This document shows, in pieces, positions 47,800 through 56,513 of a DNA stretch of 64,000 nucleotides (the stretch's first letter is position 1; the number at the start of each line of letters is the position of its first letter). The translations under genes and the position numbers were made by a program. This DNA is from CAZMSQ01 sp964569025 (lineage in GTDB: Bacteria > Bacteroidota > Bacteroidia > Chitinophagales > Saprospiraceae): the NCBI GenBank assembly GCA_964569025.1, contig CAZMSQ010000003.1, positions 53,409-117,408 of the forward strand. The letters are read 5' to 3'. The notes beneath the pieces were generated by a model, which saw only the letters and a program-made list of their open reading frames with translations, did no database searches and was not told where the DNA came from.

Positions 47800-48236
47800 C
47801 GTAGGCGATTCATTGAACGGACCAGTTTATCGTCCTTGCTGATGGCGCGAAATGCCAGCACCATCAGGATGGCGTAGACAAAGGGCAGGGAGATTCCGGC
47901 AGACAACATAGCCGGGAGGCCTGCCGCAACTGCCTGATCAGTAAGGCCGAAAAAAGCGATGGCCCCAAGGCCGAATAAATCAGCACCGATGCCCATTCTT
48001 ACCAATAGCATCTGACGCTTCCTGTCACTGTAGGCTGCCAGTGCAATCAGCGCAAAAATCGCGCTGAGTCCAAATAGTGCCAAAAGGCCAGAACTGTCAG
48101 TGACCGTAAATGCCCCATCGTCAAGCAAAGGAGAATCGGGAATGGATTGTTGAGAGGCTGCAAGTGGAAGAACAAAAAGACCACCAGCTGCAAGGGCGGC
48201 AAGAAATAGGAACAAGGATTGGATGCGCTGAATCAT
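47796..48236 (-). CDS. DUF4293 family membrane protein
   Basis: 146 residues from ATG 48236. MIQRIQSLFLFLAALAAG is the typical start of DUF4293 in Bacteroidota and KDDKLVRSMNRLR its typical end. Four spans. Function unknown. Convergent with the OmpA gene, overlapping by 4 bases. Confidence 0.88.
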   Translation of the reverse strand: MIQRIQSLFLFLAALAAGGLFVLPLAASQQSIPDSPLLDDGAFTVTDSSGLLALFGLSAIFALIALAAYSDRKRQMLLVRMGIGADLFGLGAIAFFGLTDQAVAAGLPAMLSAGISLPFVYAILMVLAFRAISKDDKLVRSMNRLR

Positions 48237-48274
48237 GTTGCGTACTTTAAGGCTGAACCCTTCAATATGGCTGG

Positions 48275-48282
48275 TAAAGGTA
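48275..48282 (-). promoter_or_regulatory. Possible -7 box of the DUF4293 gene
   Basis: Minus strand TACCTTTA differs from TAnnTTTG in the last base only; it lies 38 bases ahead of the ATG. Confidence 0.35.
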
Positions 48283-48334
48283 CGAAGCAGCCAGTCCCTC
48301 CTCCAAATAGTTGACAAAAAAAGCACTAAAGTCT

Positions 48335-49456
48335 ATGCATGAACTTTCGATTTGGGAACGGGAAACCTTTTTCCCTCCCTTTGATGCACTGATTATCGGT
48401 GCTGGCATTGTGGGTCTGGCAGCTGCTCTGAAATTGAAAGCGTTGAGACCCCGTTGGCGCATTGCTGTGTGTGAGCGAGGGTCGCTGCCACAGGGTGCAA
48501 GCACCCGGAATGCAGGCTTCGCCTGTTATGGAAGTGTCTCCGAACTCCTTCAAGACCTGACTCACAATACTGAAGATCAGGTTTTTGAGCTGGTCCAACA
48601 GCGCGTAGAGGGATTGGCACAACTCCGAGAATTACTTGGCGATTCTGCACTCCGCTATGAGACGACGGGAGGAACTGAAGTGTTTACTGATAAAGTCCGT
48701 TTTCGGGAATGTGCAGAGGCAATTCCTTGGCTCAACAGTCAGCTCGATAAACTGACTGGCATGGCACCTACATATCGAATTGTCAACCATGACCACGGAA
48801 TGAAGGGAGTATGCGGGCAGATTTTTAGTCCTGGAGAAGGCCTGCTTCACCCTGGATATATGATGGCCAGTCTCCAGCGCAAGGCACGTGAAGCCGGTGT
48901 CAGCCTTCACTTCGGACTGGCCGTTGATGGGTGGAAGCCAGGGAAGGAAGGGTATGATATCCAAACGCGTGAAGGTATCGCCCTACAATCAGCCCGCATC
49001 CTATTGGCCACCAATGGGTTGAGCCGAAGGCTACTACCAGAACTTCCAGTACAGGGAGTCCGCAATCAGGTACTTGTGACTGAACCCATTTCCGGGCTTC
49101 GCCTGCGAGGAGCCTTTCACTATCAGGAAGGCTACTTCTACTTCCGTCACATCGGCAATCGCGTTTTGGTCGGAGGGGGGCGTCACTTAGATACTGATGG
49201 GGAGACAACAGATAAGTTCGGAAGCCACGACCCGATTCGGGATTCCCTTCGCACCCTGCTCCGGGATATCATCCTCCCTGGACAATCACCCCGCATAGAT
49301 TATGCGTGGAGCGGTATTCTGGGGATCGGTGCCACCAAGCAGCCAATTCTTGCCGAACCCTTTCCCGGACTGTTTACAGCCGTCCGACTTGGCGGCATGG
49401 GCGTAGCCATTGGAGTGCATACAGGAACACAAGCGGCCCGCCTGATGACCTGTTGA
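48335..49456 (+). CDS. FAD-dependent oxidoreductase, DAO family
   Basis: 373 residues from ATG 48335. N-terminal FAD motif DALIIGAGIVGLAAALKL, an Arg-containing ASTRNAGFACYGS motif typical of D-amino-acid/glycine oxidase-like proteins, and the end GLFTAVRLGGMGVAIGVHTGTQAA. Oxidises an amine or D-amino acid; substrate not predictable. No signal peptide, so cytoplasmic. A TTG start 24 bases upstream is less likely. Confidence 0.86.
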   Translation: MHELSIWERETFFPPFDALIIGAGIVGLAAALKLKALRPRWRIAVCERGSLPQGASTRNAGFACYGSVSELLQDLTHNTEDQVFELVQQRVEGLAQLRELLGDSALRYETTGGTEVFTDKVRFRECAEAIPWLNSQLDKLTGMAPTYRIVNHDHGMKGVCGQIFSPGEGLLHPGYMMASLQRKAREAGVSLHFGLAVDGWKPGKEGYDIQTREGIALQSARILLATNGLSRRLLPELPVQGVRNQVLVTEPISGLRLRGAFHYQEGYFYFRHIGNRVLVGGGRHLDTDGETTDKFGSHDPIRDSLRTLLRDIILPGQSPRIDYAWSGILGIGATKQPILAEPFPGLFTAVRLGGMGVAIGVHTGTQAARLMTC

Positions 49457-49479
49457 TCGTCCATAGACTCGATTTTCAG

Positions 49480-49487
49480 TATCTTTC
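49480..49487 (+). promoter_or_regulatory. Possible -7 box of the OstA-like gene
   Basis: TATCTTTC differs from TAnnTTTG only in its last base and lies 26 bases ahead of the proposed GTG start at 49513. It argues against a start within the preceding gene. Confidence 0.35.
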
Positions 49488-49512
49488 GACGCGCATTGGA
49501 TTTCCAAACAGT

Positions 49513-51390
49513 GTGCCTAACTTCCACATCATCTTGAAACAGATTTCTCCCCTCATCCCGGCAATTCTCTATCAGCATCTGCTGATTCTCCTATTGACTA
49601 TCCTCCCCGGAATAGCTTGGTCACAGATCATGACCCGCGACACCTCCGGCGCAGAGGTCGACATTCTCAATGCAGCCCAACTCCAACAACTGACCATCGG
49701 GGATACCATTGTCCAGCAGCTCGAGGGAAAAGTCATCCTGCAGCATGACAGCCTCATCATGTATTGCGATACTGCCATCATCACGAATCGGGTCTATGTA
49801 AGGGCTGTGGGCAATATCATTATCCAGCAAGGGGACAGCCTGTCTGTATTTTCAGATTCCCTGTTTTATAACGGCAACAACCGCCTGGCCCGTCTGGCCG
49901 GAAAGGAGGTCATCCTTGCAAACAAACAAGAGCGCCTGTTTACCCGCGAACTCCTCTATGATGCCGCAACATCAGTGGCCACTTATCTAACCCGCGGATT
50001 GCTCGATAACGGTCGTACCCAGCTCAGTTCACAGACAGGCACCTATTTTGTCAACGACAGCATTGCGATCTTTCGCGACAGTGTGGTGGTAGTCGATTCG
50101 CTCTTTACTCTGCGTACCGATTCACTGCAGTTTGAAACCGACCGGAATATTGCACGCTACTACGGACCCACCCGCATTGATCAAGGAGAAACTGATTTGT
50201 ACTGCGAATCAGGTTATTATGACATCACCAACGAGGAAGCACTCTTTGCCGGCAATGCCCAATACCGCAACGGTACACGCGAAGCCAGTGCCGACTCAAT
50301 GCGCTATGAGGGCTTGCGCAACGAAATTCTTCTGGTCGGGGAAGTCATTGTTACTGAGCCGGACCGGAAAGCAACAGCTGAGCGTCTTCTCTTTTTCGAA
50401 GACACTGAAGAATACCGCCTTTTTGGCAATGCCTGGCTTTCAAACAAAGGGAAGGAAGTCCGAGGAGACACGCTCTATTTTGATGGCCGGCAAGAAGTCT
50501 ATACCAGCTCTGGCCGATCAGTCCTGAGCGATTCATCCCAAATCCTCGAAGCCAGCTCACTCGATTTCGATGGTGTCACAGGATTGGGATTTGCCACAGG
50601 AGGAGTCTACTGGCAAGACACCACAGCGGGGCTGAGTATTGTGAGTGAAAGCGCCGACTATAACAGGGGCTGCGAATACATGCTAGCTACAGGCACACGA
50701 CGCCCCCTTTTTATATCTGAAACAGAAGGTGACTCCTTATTTATGACCGCTGACACACTTATGTCACCGGGTATTTGCGACTCCCCCTCAATCAGTGGGC
50801 GCCGAATCCTTGCCTACCGCGATGTCCGCATTTTCAGCAGCGACCTTCAGGGTATTTGTGATTCCCTGCTCTACAGTGAAGACGATTCCCTATTCACACT
50901 TTTCCCCCTTTCCAAAACTCCTCTCCTATGGTCTGACACCTCCATGATGAAAGGTGACACGATACGCATCCTCCTTTCCGGCAACGCAATTTCAAAGGTC
51001 TTCCTTTCAAAGAACGCCTGGCTGGTCAATAGTCCTGACCTTCAATTCTTTAATCAAATCAAAGGCCGAGATATTGTCGCTACATTCAGAGAGGAGCAAC
51101 TCCACGAAGTCATCGTCAATGGCAACGCAGAAGCCGTCTACTACATTCTTGACGAAACCGGCGCCTATGTCGGCCCCAATCAGGCCAGCAGCAGCTCTAT
51201 GCGCATTTCTTTCCATGAAGGCCAGGTGTCAGACATCCGCCTATACAACTCCCCAGAGGGCGAACTCAAACCGCTGGTTGGACAGGGCGTCCGCCTCTCC
51301 GGCTTTCCTTGGTCTGAAGATTGCCGCCCCAAATCAGTAGCCGATTTATTCCCGCCTGAGTATTGTGATGGAAAAAATGAGGGAGAATGA
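49513..51390 (+). CDS. OstA-like (LptA/LptD-N) periplasmic protein
   Basis: About 625 residues. No good ATG exists near the 5' end. GTG 49513 gives VPNFHIILKQISPLIPAI followed by a hydrophobic LLILLLTILPGIAWSQ signal, which fits the gene's spacing from the previous stop. The mature protein is long repeats of beta strands of the OstA type: QLEGKVILQHDSLIMYCDTAII, then ADSMRYEG, then EVRGDTLYFDG. This fold forms LPS-carrying bridges in the LptA/LptC/LptD system. The larger size than LptA is typical for Bacteroidota. Confidence 0.8.
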   Translation: MPNFHIILKQISPLIPAILYQHLLILLLTILPGIAWSQIMTRDTSGAEVDILNAAQLQQLTIGDTIVQQLEGKVILQHDSLIMYCDTAIITNRVYVRAVGNIIIQQGDSLSVFSDSLFYNGNNRLARLAGKEVILANKQERLFTRELLYDAATSVATYLTRGLLDNGRTQLSSQTGTYFVNDSIAIFRDSVVVVDSLFTLRTDSLQFETDRNIARYYGPTRIDQGETDLYCESGYYDITNEEALFAGNAQYRNGTREASADSMRYEGLRNEILLVGEVIVTEPDRKATAERLLFFEDTEEYRLFGNAWLSNKGKEVRGDTLYFDGRQEVYTSSGRSVLSDSSQILEASSLDFDGVTGLGFATGGVYWQDTTAGLSIVSESADYNRGCEYMLATGTRRPLFISETEGDSLFMTADTLMSPGICDSPSISGRRILAYRDVRIFSSDLQGICDSLLYSEDDSLFTLFPLSKTPLLWSDTSMMKGDTIRILLSGNAISKVFLSKNAWLVNSPDLQFFNQIKGRDIVATFREEQLHEVIVNGNAEAVYYILDETGAYVGPNQASSSSMRISFHEGQVSDIRLYNSPEGELKPLVGQGVRLSGFPWSEDCRPKSVADLFPPEYCDGKNEGE

Positions 51391-51939
51391 GAATGCGCTG
51401 CCAATTCAAATACCGGCATCTTTGCAAATTATAACCGTCTTTTGACGACCAAATCTCTGATAAAAATCCTTCAGGGTGATAAATCTCATTGACACTAAGT
51501 CCTAAAACAAGCATTCTTGTCTTTGAATACCCAAAAGACTATCGGATAATGAGGTGTTTCTATTGGGAAGATTTTATTGAGAAACAGAAAGTTGAATAAA
51601 GCGTCCATTTTTCTGTCGTTTAGAAATCTGTAAAATACCGTCAGACTTGACTTGGACGCTCAGGCGACAGTATCCTCAAAGCCATCTGAAGCAAATATGA
51701 GAAACAGTACAGAAAGCCGCCGTTTAAGAAATGGGATAGATTCTGACAGAGAAATGAAGAGAAACTAAGAAGAAATTACTCCCAAAACAAGGAAAAACGT
51801 CATCTGGGGCAAGAAATTATTTCATTGTCAGTCACAAATAACTTACCTTATTTCGCAAAAGGCATGGATTGGTACGCAATTTTTATTTGCTACTCATTAA
51901 TTTCCGGATAAATCGGCCTGCCAGAAAAGTCAATTCACT
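51391..51939. other. Intergenic region without a recognised gene
   Basis: 549 AT-rich bases between the OstA-like gene and the PAS-AraC gene. All frames hold frequent stops and the longest open stretch is short. The only structure I see is the pair AGCGTCCA (51600-51607) and TGGACGCT (51653-51660). It may hold a long leader or an sRNA, but nothing proves it. Confidence 0.6.
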
Positions 51940-52689
51940 ATGACTCCACACGTCGCAATTATTTTAACTGATTCCTGCAAGCGGATTATGTGGGTTAACG
52001 AAGGGTTCACTCATCTGACAGGGTATGACATGGGAGAGGTGATTGGCAAGAATCCTGGATCGGTCCTTCAGGGACGTCGCACTGAACCCGAAATTGTCAG
52101 AAGGCTAAGCAAAAGCCTTGAGCGGCGGGAAGCCATCAAAGCCACCATTACCAATTACCGGAAAAACGGGGAGGAGTACCCATGCAGATTGGTGATTCAC
52201 CCTGTATTTGACTTTGACGGCACGCTCACCAATTTCATTGCTTTTGAAGTTGATGCATCGGTTGTGCCCGAAGAACGTGAGCTTCCTTTGCTGCAGCTCA
52301 AGGAAAAATACCGCACCAGCAGTCTGGATGGTTTGAAGGAAGAAGATCTTTTTCAGCGCCTGGATTATTTGATTTCAGTCGATGAAATTTTTCTCAACCC
52401 CAATCTTTCGCTCAAAGAAGTCTCTGACCAGTTACACACCAACACAAAGTACCTCTCTCAGGTCATCAACACGCGGTCAGGCCAGAATTTTCACCGGTAC
52501 ATCAACGAGTACCGCGTGAATCACCTCAAGGAAAAACTCAAAGACCCGGATCTCCGCCACCTCACCCTCCATGGCATTGCCCTCCAGTGCGGCTTCAACA
52601 GCAAATCGACTTTTTACAAGGTGTTTAAGGAAATTACCGGCCTGACGCCAAAGGAGTTTCTGGAGGTACAGCCAGATTTGGCTGATTGA
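51940..52689 (+). CDS. PAS domain-AraC-type transcription regulator
   Basis: 249 residues. N-terminal PAS domain: IMWVNEGFTHLTGYDMGEVIGKNPGSVLQG, then ITNYRKNGEEYPCRLVIHPVFD. It lacks the photoactive Cys of LOV domains (GKNPGSVLQG in place of a GxNCRFLQ block). C-terminal AraC/XylS helices: NLSLKEVSDQLHTNTKYLSQVIN, then LTLHGIALQCGFNSKSTFYKVFKEITGLTPKEF. A cytosolic one-component regulator with no histidine kinase part. Target unknown. Confidence 0.87.
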   Translation: MTPHVAIILTDSCKRIMWVNEGFTHLTGYDMGEVIGKNPGSVLQGRRTEPEIVRRLSKSLERREAIKATITNYRKNGEEYPCRLVIHPVFDFDGTLTNFIAFEVDASVVPEERELPLLQLKEKYRTSSLDGLKEEDLFQRLDYLISVDEIFLNPNLSLKEVSDQLHTNTKYLSQVINTRSGQNFHRYINEYRVNHLKEKLKDPDLRHLTLHGIALQCGFNSKSTFYKVFKEITGLTPKEFLEVQPDLAD

Positions 52690-53032
52690 TTTATTGGTGA
52701 CCCACCGAAATTAATCCGCCCAGCACCTCAAATGGTTGTGTAAGCCAACCAATCTTCTTCTTTGCCCTGGCCATATAAATCAGTCGGGAGGTAAAATAAT
52801 TTATCCGAAACAGGCGGAAGAATATGACCCCGGGCCATTCAGCGCGGCCATTCAAGATGAGGGAATTTGTCAACCGAAGAATCGGTCTATTTCAATTCAC
52901 TCGGTGACAGCAAACTGCATGCTGCTCAATTTTTTCAAAATGGTATTGAAAAAAGAATCCCGACGAAAGCACAATGCCTTGTCGGGATTTATTTCAGCGC
53001 ATCTACCCCTCTGAAGGGGCGATCAACTGTTT
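52690..53032. other. Intergenic region between the PAS regulator and rpmA
   Basis: Holds the rpmA terminator at 52956-52989 and otherwise no gene I can support. A short open frame at 52736-53014 has no family resemblance and poor start context. Confidence 0.6.
52945..52989 (-). terminator. Terminator of the rplU-rpmA operon
   Basis: AATCCCGAC (52956-52964) pairs with GTCGGGATT (52981-52989). Read on the minus strand it is followed by CTTTTTTC. 44 bases after the rpmA stop. Confidence 0.8.
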
Positions 53033-53749
53033 TTATTGCTCAGAATCAGGCTCTACGCCCCCATCGAGGGCATCCTGATATGCGCGAAGCTCTTGCCACT
53101 TACCGGCAGCGGCCAACTCGGCTTGCTTGGGCCACGTGGTTGGATTGTGCATTTTGTAACGTGATCCAGCAGCTTCAAGGATCTCCCGAATTTTATCTGG
53201 GTCACTTCCAGCTACCTTTTCCCATGTATCGAGTCCCCCTTCGGCAAGAAGAGAGGCAATTTTCGGACCGACACCCTCAATGATCTTCAGGTCATTTTCT
53301 TTGACCTTGGCGTATGGATTGGGGGCTTCTTCAACAACAGAGTCATTGCTGTCCCAGTCGGAATCATCGAAATCAGGTTCTTCCAAAGGCTCGGAAGCAG
53401 GTGCTTCCTGTACCGCCACATCAGCTATTGGGGCTGAAGCGGCAGGTGCTGCTTTTGCACCAGCGACCGGAGCAACCGTTTCTGCGACCTCTTCACCGGC
53501 GGGCATGATGCTGATGAATGTGCGGTTATTTTTCTTGCGGTGGAACAATACAGTCCCTTCTACACGGGCATGGAGCGTAAAATCCTTACCCATGTACACA
53601 TTTTCTCCGGCATGGAAGCGCGTTCCGCGCTGTCGCACCAAAATATTCCCGGCTTTGGCCAACTGGCCGCCGTAGAGTTTCACGCCAAGGCGCTTGCTGT
53701 TACTGTCTCGTCCGTTGTCGGTACTACCAACACCTTTTTTATGTGCCAT
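53033..53749 (-). CDS. rpmA: Ribosomal protein L27 fused to a C-terminal helix-hairpin-helix domain
   Basis: 238 residues where L27 is normally about 85. The first about 85 are L27 ([24 protein letters not shown], then [22 protein letters not shown] and TLFHRKK-like). A Pro/Ala/Glu-rich acidic linker of about 60 residues follows, then [21 protein letters not shown], a helix-hairpin-helix, ending [21 protein letters not shown]. The frame is intact. L27 reaches the peptidyl transferase centre with its N-terminus; the HhH may bind rRNA or DNA. Adjacent to rplU. Confidence 0.9.
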   Translation of the reverse strand: MAHKKGVGSTDNGRDSNSKRLGVKLYGGQLAKAGNILVRQRGTRFHAGENVYMGKDFTLHARVEGTVLFHRKKNNRTFISIMPAGEEVAETVAPVAGAKAAPAASAPIADVAVQEAPASEPLEEPDFDDSDWDSNDSVVEEAPNPYAKVKENDLKIIEGVGPKIASLLAEGGLDTWEKVAGSDPDKIREILEAAGSRYKMHNPTTWPKQAELAAAGKWQELRAYQDALDGGVEPDSEQ

Positions 53750-53793
53750 GGTTGCTCAGTTTTCGAATTGAGAAATGGATCAGTTAGAAAGAT

Positions 53794-54105
53794 TCAGACA
53801 GTAATGCCTTCGATCTTGATTTTGGTGAAAGACTGTCGGTGACCATTCTTCACACGATAGCCCTTACGGCGCTTCTTTTTGAAGACAATCACCTTGTCTC
53901 CTTTCTGATGACCAAGAACCAGGGCGCGAACCTGCGCCTTGTCGATGACGGGCGTTCCGATTTGGGTTTTGCCGTCACGATTGATGAGGTGCACATCACC
54001 GAAGCTCATGCTGTCACCTTCAGATGCATCCAGCTGGTGGACGAAGAGCTCTTGCCCTTCCTCGACTTTAAACTGTTGACCAGCGATGGTTACAATTGCA
54101 AACAT
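53794..54105 (-). CDS. rplU: Ribosomal protein L21
   Basis: 103 residues from ATG 54105 (MFAIVTIAGQQFKVEEGQELFV); a longer frame upstream is rejected. GTPVIDKAQVRALVLGHQKGDKVIVFKKKRRKGYRVKNGHRQSFTKIKI is the standard L21 body. No C-terminal extension. First gene of an operon with rpmA, driven by the TATCTTTG box at 54142-54149. Confidence 0.95.
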   Translation of the reverse strand: MFAIVTIAGQQFKVEEGQELFVHQLDASEGDSMSFGDVHLINRDGKTQIGTPVIDKAQVRALVLGHQKGDKVIVFKKKRRKGYRVKNGHRQSFTKIKIEGITV

Positions 54106-54141
54106 GCCTGTAAAATTTAGGTGGTATTTAAAAAGCGGTTG

Positions 54142-54149
54142 CAAAGATA
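54142..54149 (-). promoter_or_regulatory. -7 box of rplU-rpmA
   Basis: TATCTTTG on the minus strand matches TAnnTTTG exactly. A TTG 20 bases upstream fits the -33 box. The leader is about 35 bases. Confidence 0.6.
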
Positions 54150-54176
54150 GCATTCTTCCTGCGGAAAAACAACGGC

Positions 54177-55433
54177 TTATATCAATTTTTCAAGCCGAAA
54201 CTCCGTTCTCAGACGCTGCCCATTGCGTTCCACCACCAGTTTGATGCGTTTGCCAATCCACTTGCGCAATACTTTGGTAACTGAGGCCATGCTTCTCCAC
54301 CGCGCCGGCAAACCATTGACAGAGACCAGCCGGTCGCCCCGTTGCAGTCCGGCGTGAGCTGCCGGCGAGCCTTCTACAATATGGCTGATTACCATCTCTC
54401 GGAGATTTTCGCCGCCGGCCACCAGAACCAATCCGCTTCGATCATATCGAAACGCCTCCTGCCATTTTCTGACTGGCCGTACATACAACCGTTCATCCAC
54501 ATAATCCAGCCACACATCAAACCGACTAAGCAACTCATTCCCTATCAACCCATTGCGGCTCACTGAAACTGGCCACTGAAGCGAATCCGGGATATCCTGA
54601 AAACTGGTCACAATATCCTGAAATGCGAAAGGTCCAATCTCTAGCCGCGGCACCCGACTCACAAACCCGGATACCTGCCCGCCCAGTCCGGCTCCGACTG
54701 AGGTCAGAATGGAAGTCTTCGGCACTTCCAGATCAGGATGCGTATGTGCCGACACCAGAGCCGTCAGTCCGGCACCGGTATCAATCAGGAAGCGCAAGTC
54801 GCGCAAGGTATCACCCTGAGGCGTGACCATAGCCGCCTCCACAAACGGACGCTGGTGCATCACCGAAATTGGCAGCTCGCGGTATTTCCCCCCTGGCGGC
54901 TTAAACGATGCTTTCCTTCTCAGCCTGAGCTGTCGTCTGCGATAATCAATATGAATGACAAACATCCGAAATAGACTGGCACCCAATATCCCGTGAACTT
55001 CCTCGCCGAGCAGCCTTTCCAGTTGAAGCGTATTGCGCTCCAGCACCACCAGATTTTGCCTGCGCGCCTCCAGCGGACCGATAGAGAGATCAACGTTGGG
55101 GCTGAGATATGCACGGAGGTCTTTCAGCATATCAGCGCCAAGCACCTTGATTTCGCGCGTCACGGTCATGCCAAGAAACGGCAAAAACGCCTTTTCTAAC
55201 AGCACGATATTCTCCGCCCCAGTATCAAAGATAAACTTCATGGGCGGCCCCCCGTTGATGCGCACCGGGATGAGAATCAGGTGAGATTTCATTTCAAAAG
55301 GCAAGACCACCTCAGTCAGCTCTTCATCCTTGAAAAATACCCCCCAGTCCTGGGCTGCTGCCGAAGGCAGCAAAAGGCAGAACAGGGAAAGAAGGAGTAG
55401 GAAGCTGGGGGTATGGGGGGAGCTGCGATGCAT
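54177..55433 (-). CDS. Secreted retropepsin-like aspartyl protease with PDZ domain
   Basis: 418 residues from ATG 55433 (MHRSSPHTPSFLLLL signal); the longer frame runs into tandem repeats and is rejected. Two aspartyl-protease-like halves, each with a DTG motif: MKFIFDTGAENIVL and RFLIDTGAGLTAL, the first followed by LGASLFRMF and the second by IGNELLSRFD. The C-terminus has a PDZ domain (GSPAAHAGLQRGDRLVSVNGLPA). A periplasmic or surface protease that may dimerise within itself. Confidence 0.86.
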   Translation of the reverse strand: MHRSSPHTPSFLLLLSLFCLLLPSAAAQDWGVFFKDEELTEVVLPFEMKSHLILIPVRINGGPPMKFIFDTGAENIVLLEKAFLPFLGMTVTREIKVLGADMLKDLRAYLSPNVDLSIGPLEARRQNLVVLERNTLQLERLLGEEVHGILGASLFRMFVIHIDYRRRQLRLRRKASFKPPGGKYRELPISVMHQRPFVEAAMVTPQGDTLRDLRFLIDTGAGLTALVSAHTHPDLEVPKTSILTSVGAGLGGQVSGFVSRVPRLEIGPFAFQDIVTSFQDIPDSLQWPVSVSRNGLIGNELLSRFDVWLDYVDERLYVRPVRKWQEAFRYDRSGLVLVAGGENLREMVISHIVEGSPAAHAGLQRGDRLVSVNGLPARWRSMASVTKVLRKWIGKRIKLVVERNGQRLRTEFRLEKLI

Positions 55434-55444
55434 TGGTGTTAGTT

Positions 55445-55650
55445 GGGGCACCCACAAGGGGTGCCCGTGCATAAGTGTGGGGGCACCCACAAGGGGTGTC
55501 CGTGCATAAGTATGGGGCACTCACAAAGGGTGCCCATGTGTAAGCTTGGGGGCACTCACAAGTGGTGCTCTTGCATAAGCTTGGGGGCACTCACAAGGGG
55601 TGCCCTTGCCCAAGTGTAAGGCATCCACAAGGGGTGACCTTGCTTTGGAC
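55445..55650. repeat. Tandem array of six 34-35 bp hairpin repeats
   Basis: Six copies begin near 55445, 55480, 55514, 55549, 55584 and 55618. The best copies contain GGGCACCC, five bases (acaag), then GGGTGCCC, an 8-bp inverted repeat. Between the hairpins comes a spacer such as GTGCATAAGTGTG. The last copy is degenerate (GGCATCC). No unique spacers, so not CRISPR. The array lies upstream of the aspartyl protease and downstream of marC. Confidence 0.92.
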
Positions 55651-55678
55651 TTAGAGCTTCCGTGAGGGAGCCTCTTAC

Positions 55679-55730
55679 GTCAGCCTTGTCGAAATGCTGG
55701 CGGCTAAGCCAGCATTTTGACAAGGCTGAC
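55679..55730. repeat. Near-perfect 23-bp inverted repeat over the end of marC
   Basis: Arms 55679-55701 and 55708-55730 pair with one G-T wobble; the loop is GGCTAA. The loop supplies the TAG stop of marC and the right arm codes its last residues. It would form a strong stem in RNA and can act as terminator, but it is longer than most. Confidence 0.9.
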
Positions 55731-56333
55731 AACACCCGCAATCACATATTGCACCCCAATAGCCATTACCAAGAATCCCATGATGCGGGTCATGGCACGG
55801 ATACCTGCCTCACCGAGTACCCTGTAAAAATAAGGGGAAAATTTGAGGATGAGAAAGACCGTCAGACCCGTGGCAATGACCACCGCTACGATGAGACCGC
55901 GGGAATCCCAGGCAGTATGCTCGGCATACATGCCGATGAGCAAGGAAATAGAACCCGGACCTGATAACAGGGGCATCGCCATCGGGGAAAATGAGATGTC
56001 ATCCTTTTTGCGGGCTTCGTCCTGTACCTTTTCTCCAACTGCACGACTCTCCTCAAACTTGCCGCTGAGCAGGGCATAGCCTGAGCTGAGAATGACCATC
56101 CCACCTGCAATCCGCATAGCATTGAGATCGATGCCGAAAAAATTGAGAATGGTAGTGCCGGCAAAAAAGAAAGCCAGCAGAATGCCCACAAAATAGACAC
56201 TCGTCATGAGGGCCGTGTGCCGACGCTCATTGGGGGTCTGATTTGGGGTCATGGCCAAAAATACCGGAACCGCACCAAATGGATTCACCACTGAAAACAA
56301 AGAGGCGAATACACCGAAGAATAATGTGAACAT
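55704..56333 (-). CDS. marC: MarC family integral membrane protein
   Basis: 209 residues with six spans. Family markers are VVNPFGAVPVFLAMTP near the start, FGIDLNAMRIAGGMVILSSGY and MAMPLLSGPGSISLLI in the middle, and FLVMAIGVQYVIAGV at the end. Function in this family (SnatA/MarC) is unsettled; amino-acid or small-solute export has been suggested. The last residues VSLVKMLA and stop lie inside a long inverted repeat. Confidence 0.88.
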   Translation of the reverse strand: MFTLFFGVFASLFSVVNPFGAVPVFLAMTPNQTPNERRHTALMTSVYFVGILLAFFFAGTTILNFFGIDLNAMRIAGGMVILSSGYALLSGKFEESRAVGEKVQDEARKKDDISFSPMAMPLLSGPGSISLLIGMYAEHTAWDSRGLIVAVVIATGLTVFLILKFSPYFYRVLGEAGIRAMTRIMGFLVMAIGVQYVIAGVVSLVKMLA

Positions 56334-56369
56334 GGCAATAATTTTGTTTTTTTATTTTTTATGGCTTCT

Positions 56370-56388
56370 TTCAGAATTTTATTCTGAA
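56370..56388. repeat. Small palindrome between marC and metG
   Basis: TTCAGAAT, TTT, ATTCTGAA form a perfect 8-bp inverted repeat with a 3-base loop in the divergent intergenic region. It may be a regulator site or just a chance hairpin. Confidence 0.35.
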
Positions 56389-56513
56389 TGAATCAGGCGC
56401 AATAGTACAACGAAGCCCCCTATTTGGTTCCGTTTTTTTTGTGAATTTTTGATGAATTTTTCCGGCATTCTCCGCACCCCTTTTTCCCCCTCCCGATGCC
56501 CTTCGTTTTTCAG

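Noticed and set aside
49306..49512. A longer N-terminus for the OstA-like protein
   Set aside because: It would overlap the end of the upstream DAO gene in another frame, lacks a signal sequence at its start, and the -7-like box at 49480 and the GTG at 49513 explain the gene better.
51940..52689. LOV photoreceptor
   Set aside because: The PAS domain lacks the photoactive cysteine motif, so flavin photochemistry of the LOV type is not expected.
52736..53014. Short open frame between the PAS regulator and rpmA
   Set aside because: No family resemblance, poor start context, and it covers the rpmA terminator.
55434..55520. Longer N-terminus of the aspartyl protease
   Set aside because: Those codons are tandem repeat sequence, and the signal peptide begins after the ATG at 55433.
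55445..55650. CRISPR array
   Set aside because: Repeats are directly joined, with no unique spacers of 25-40 bases, and no cas gene is nearby.
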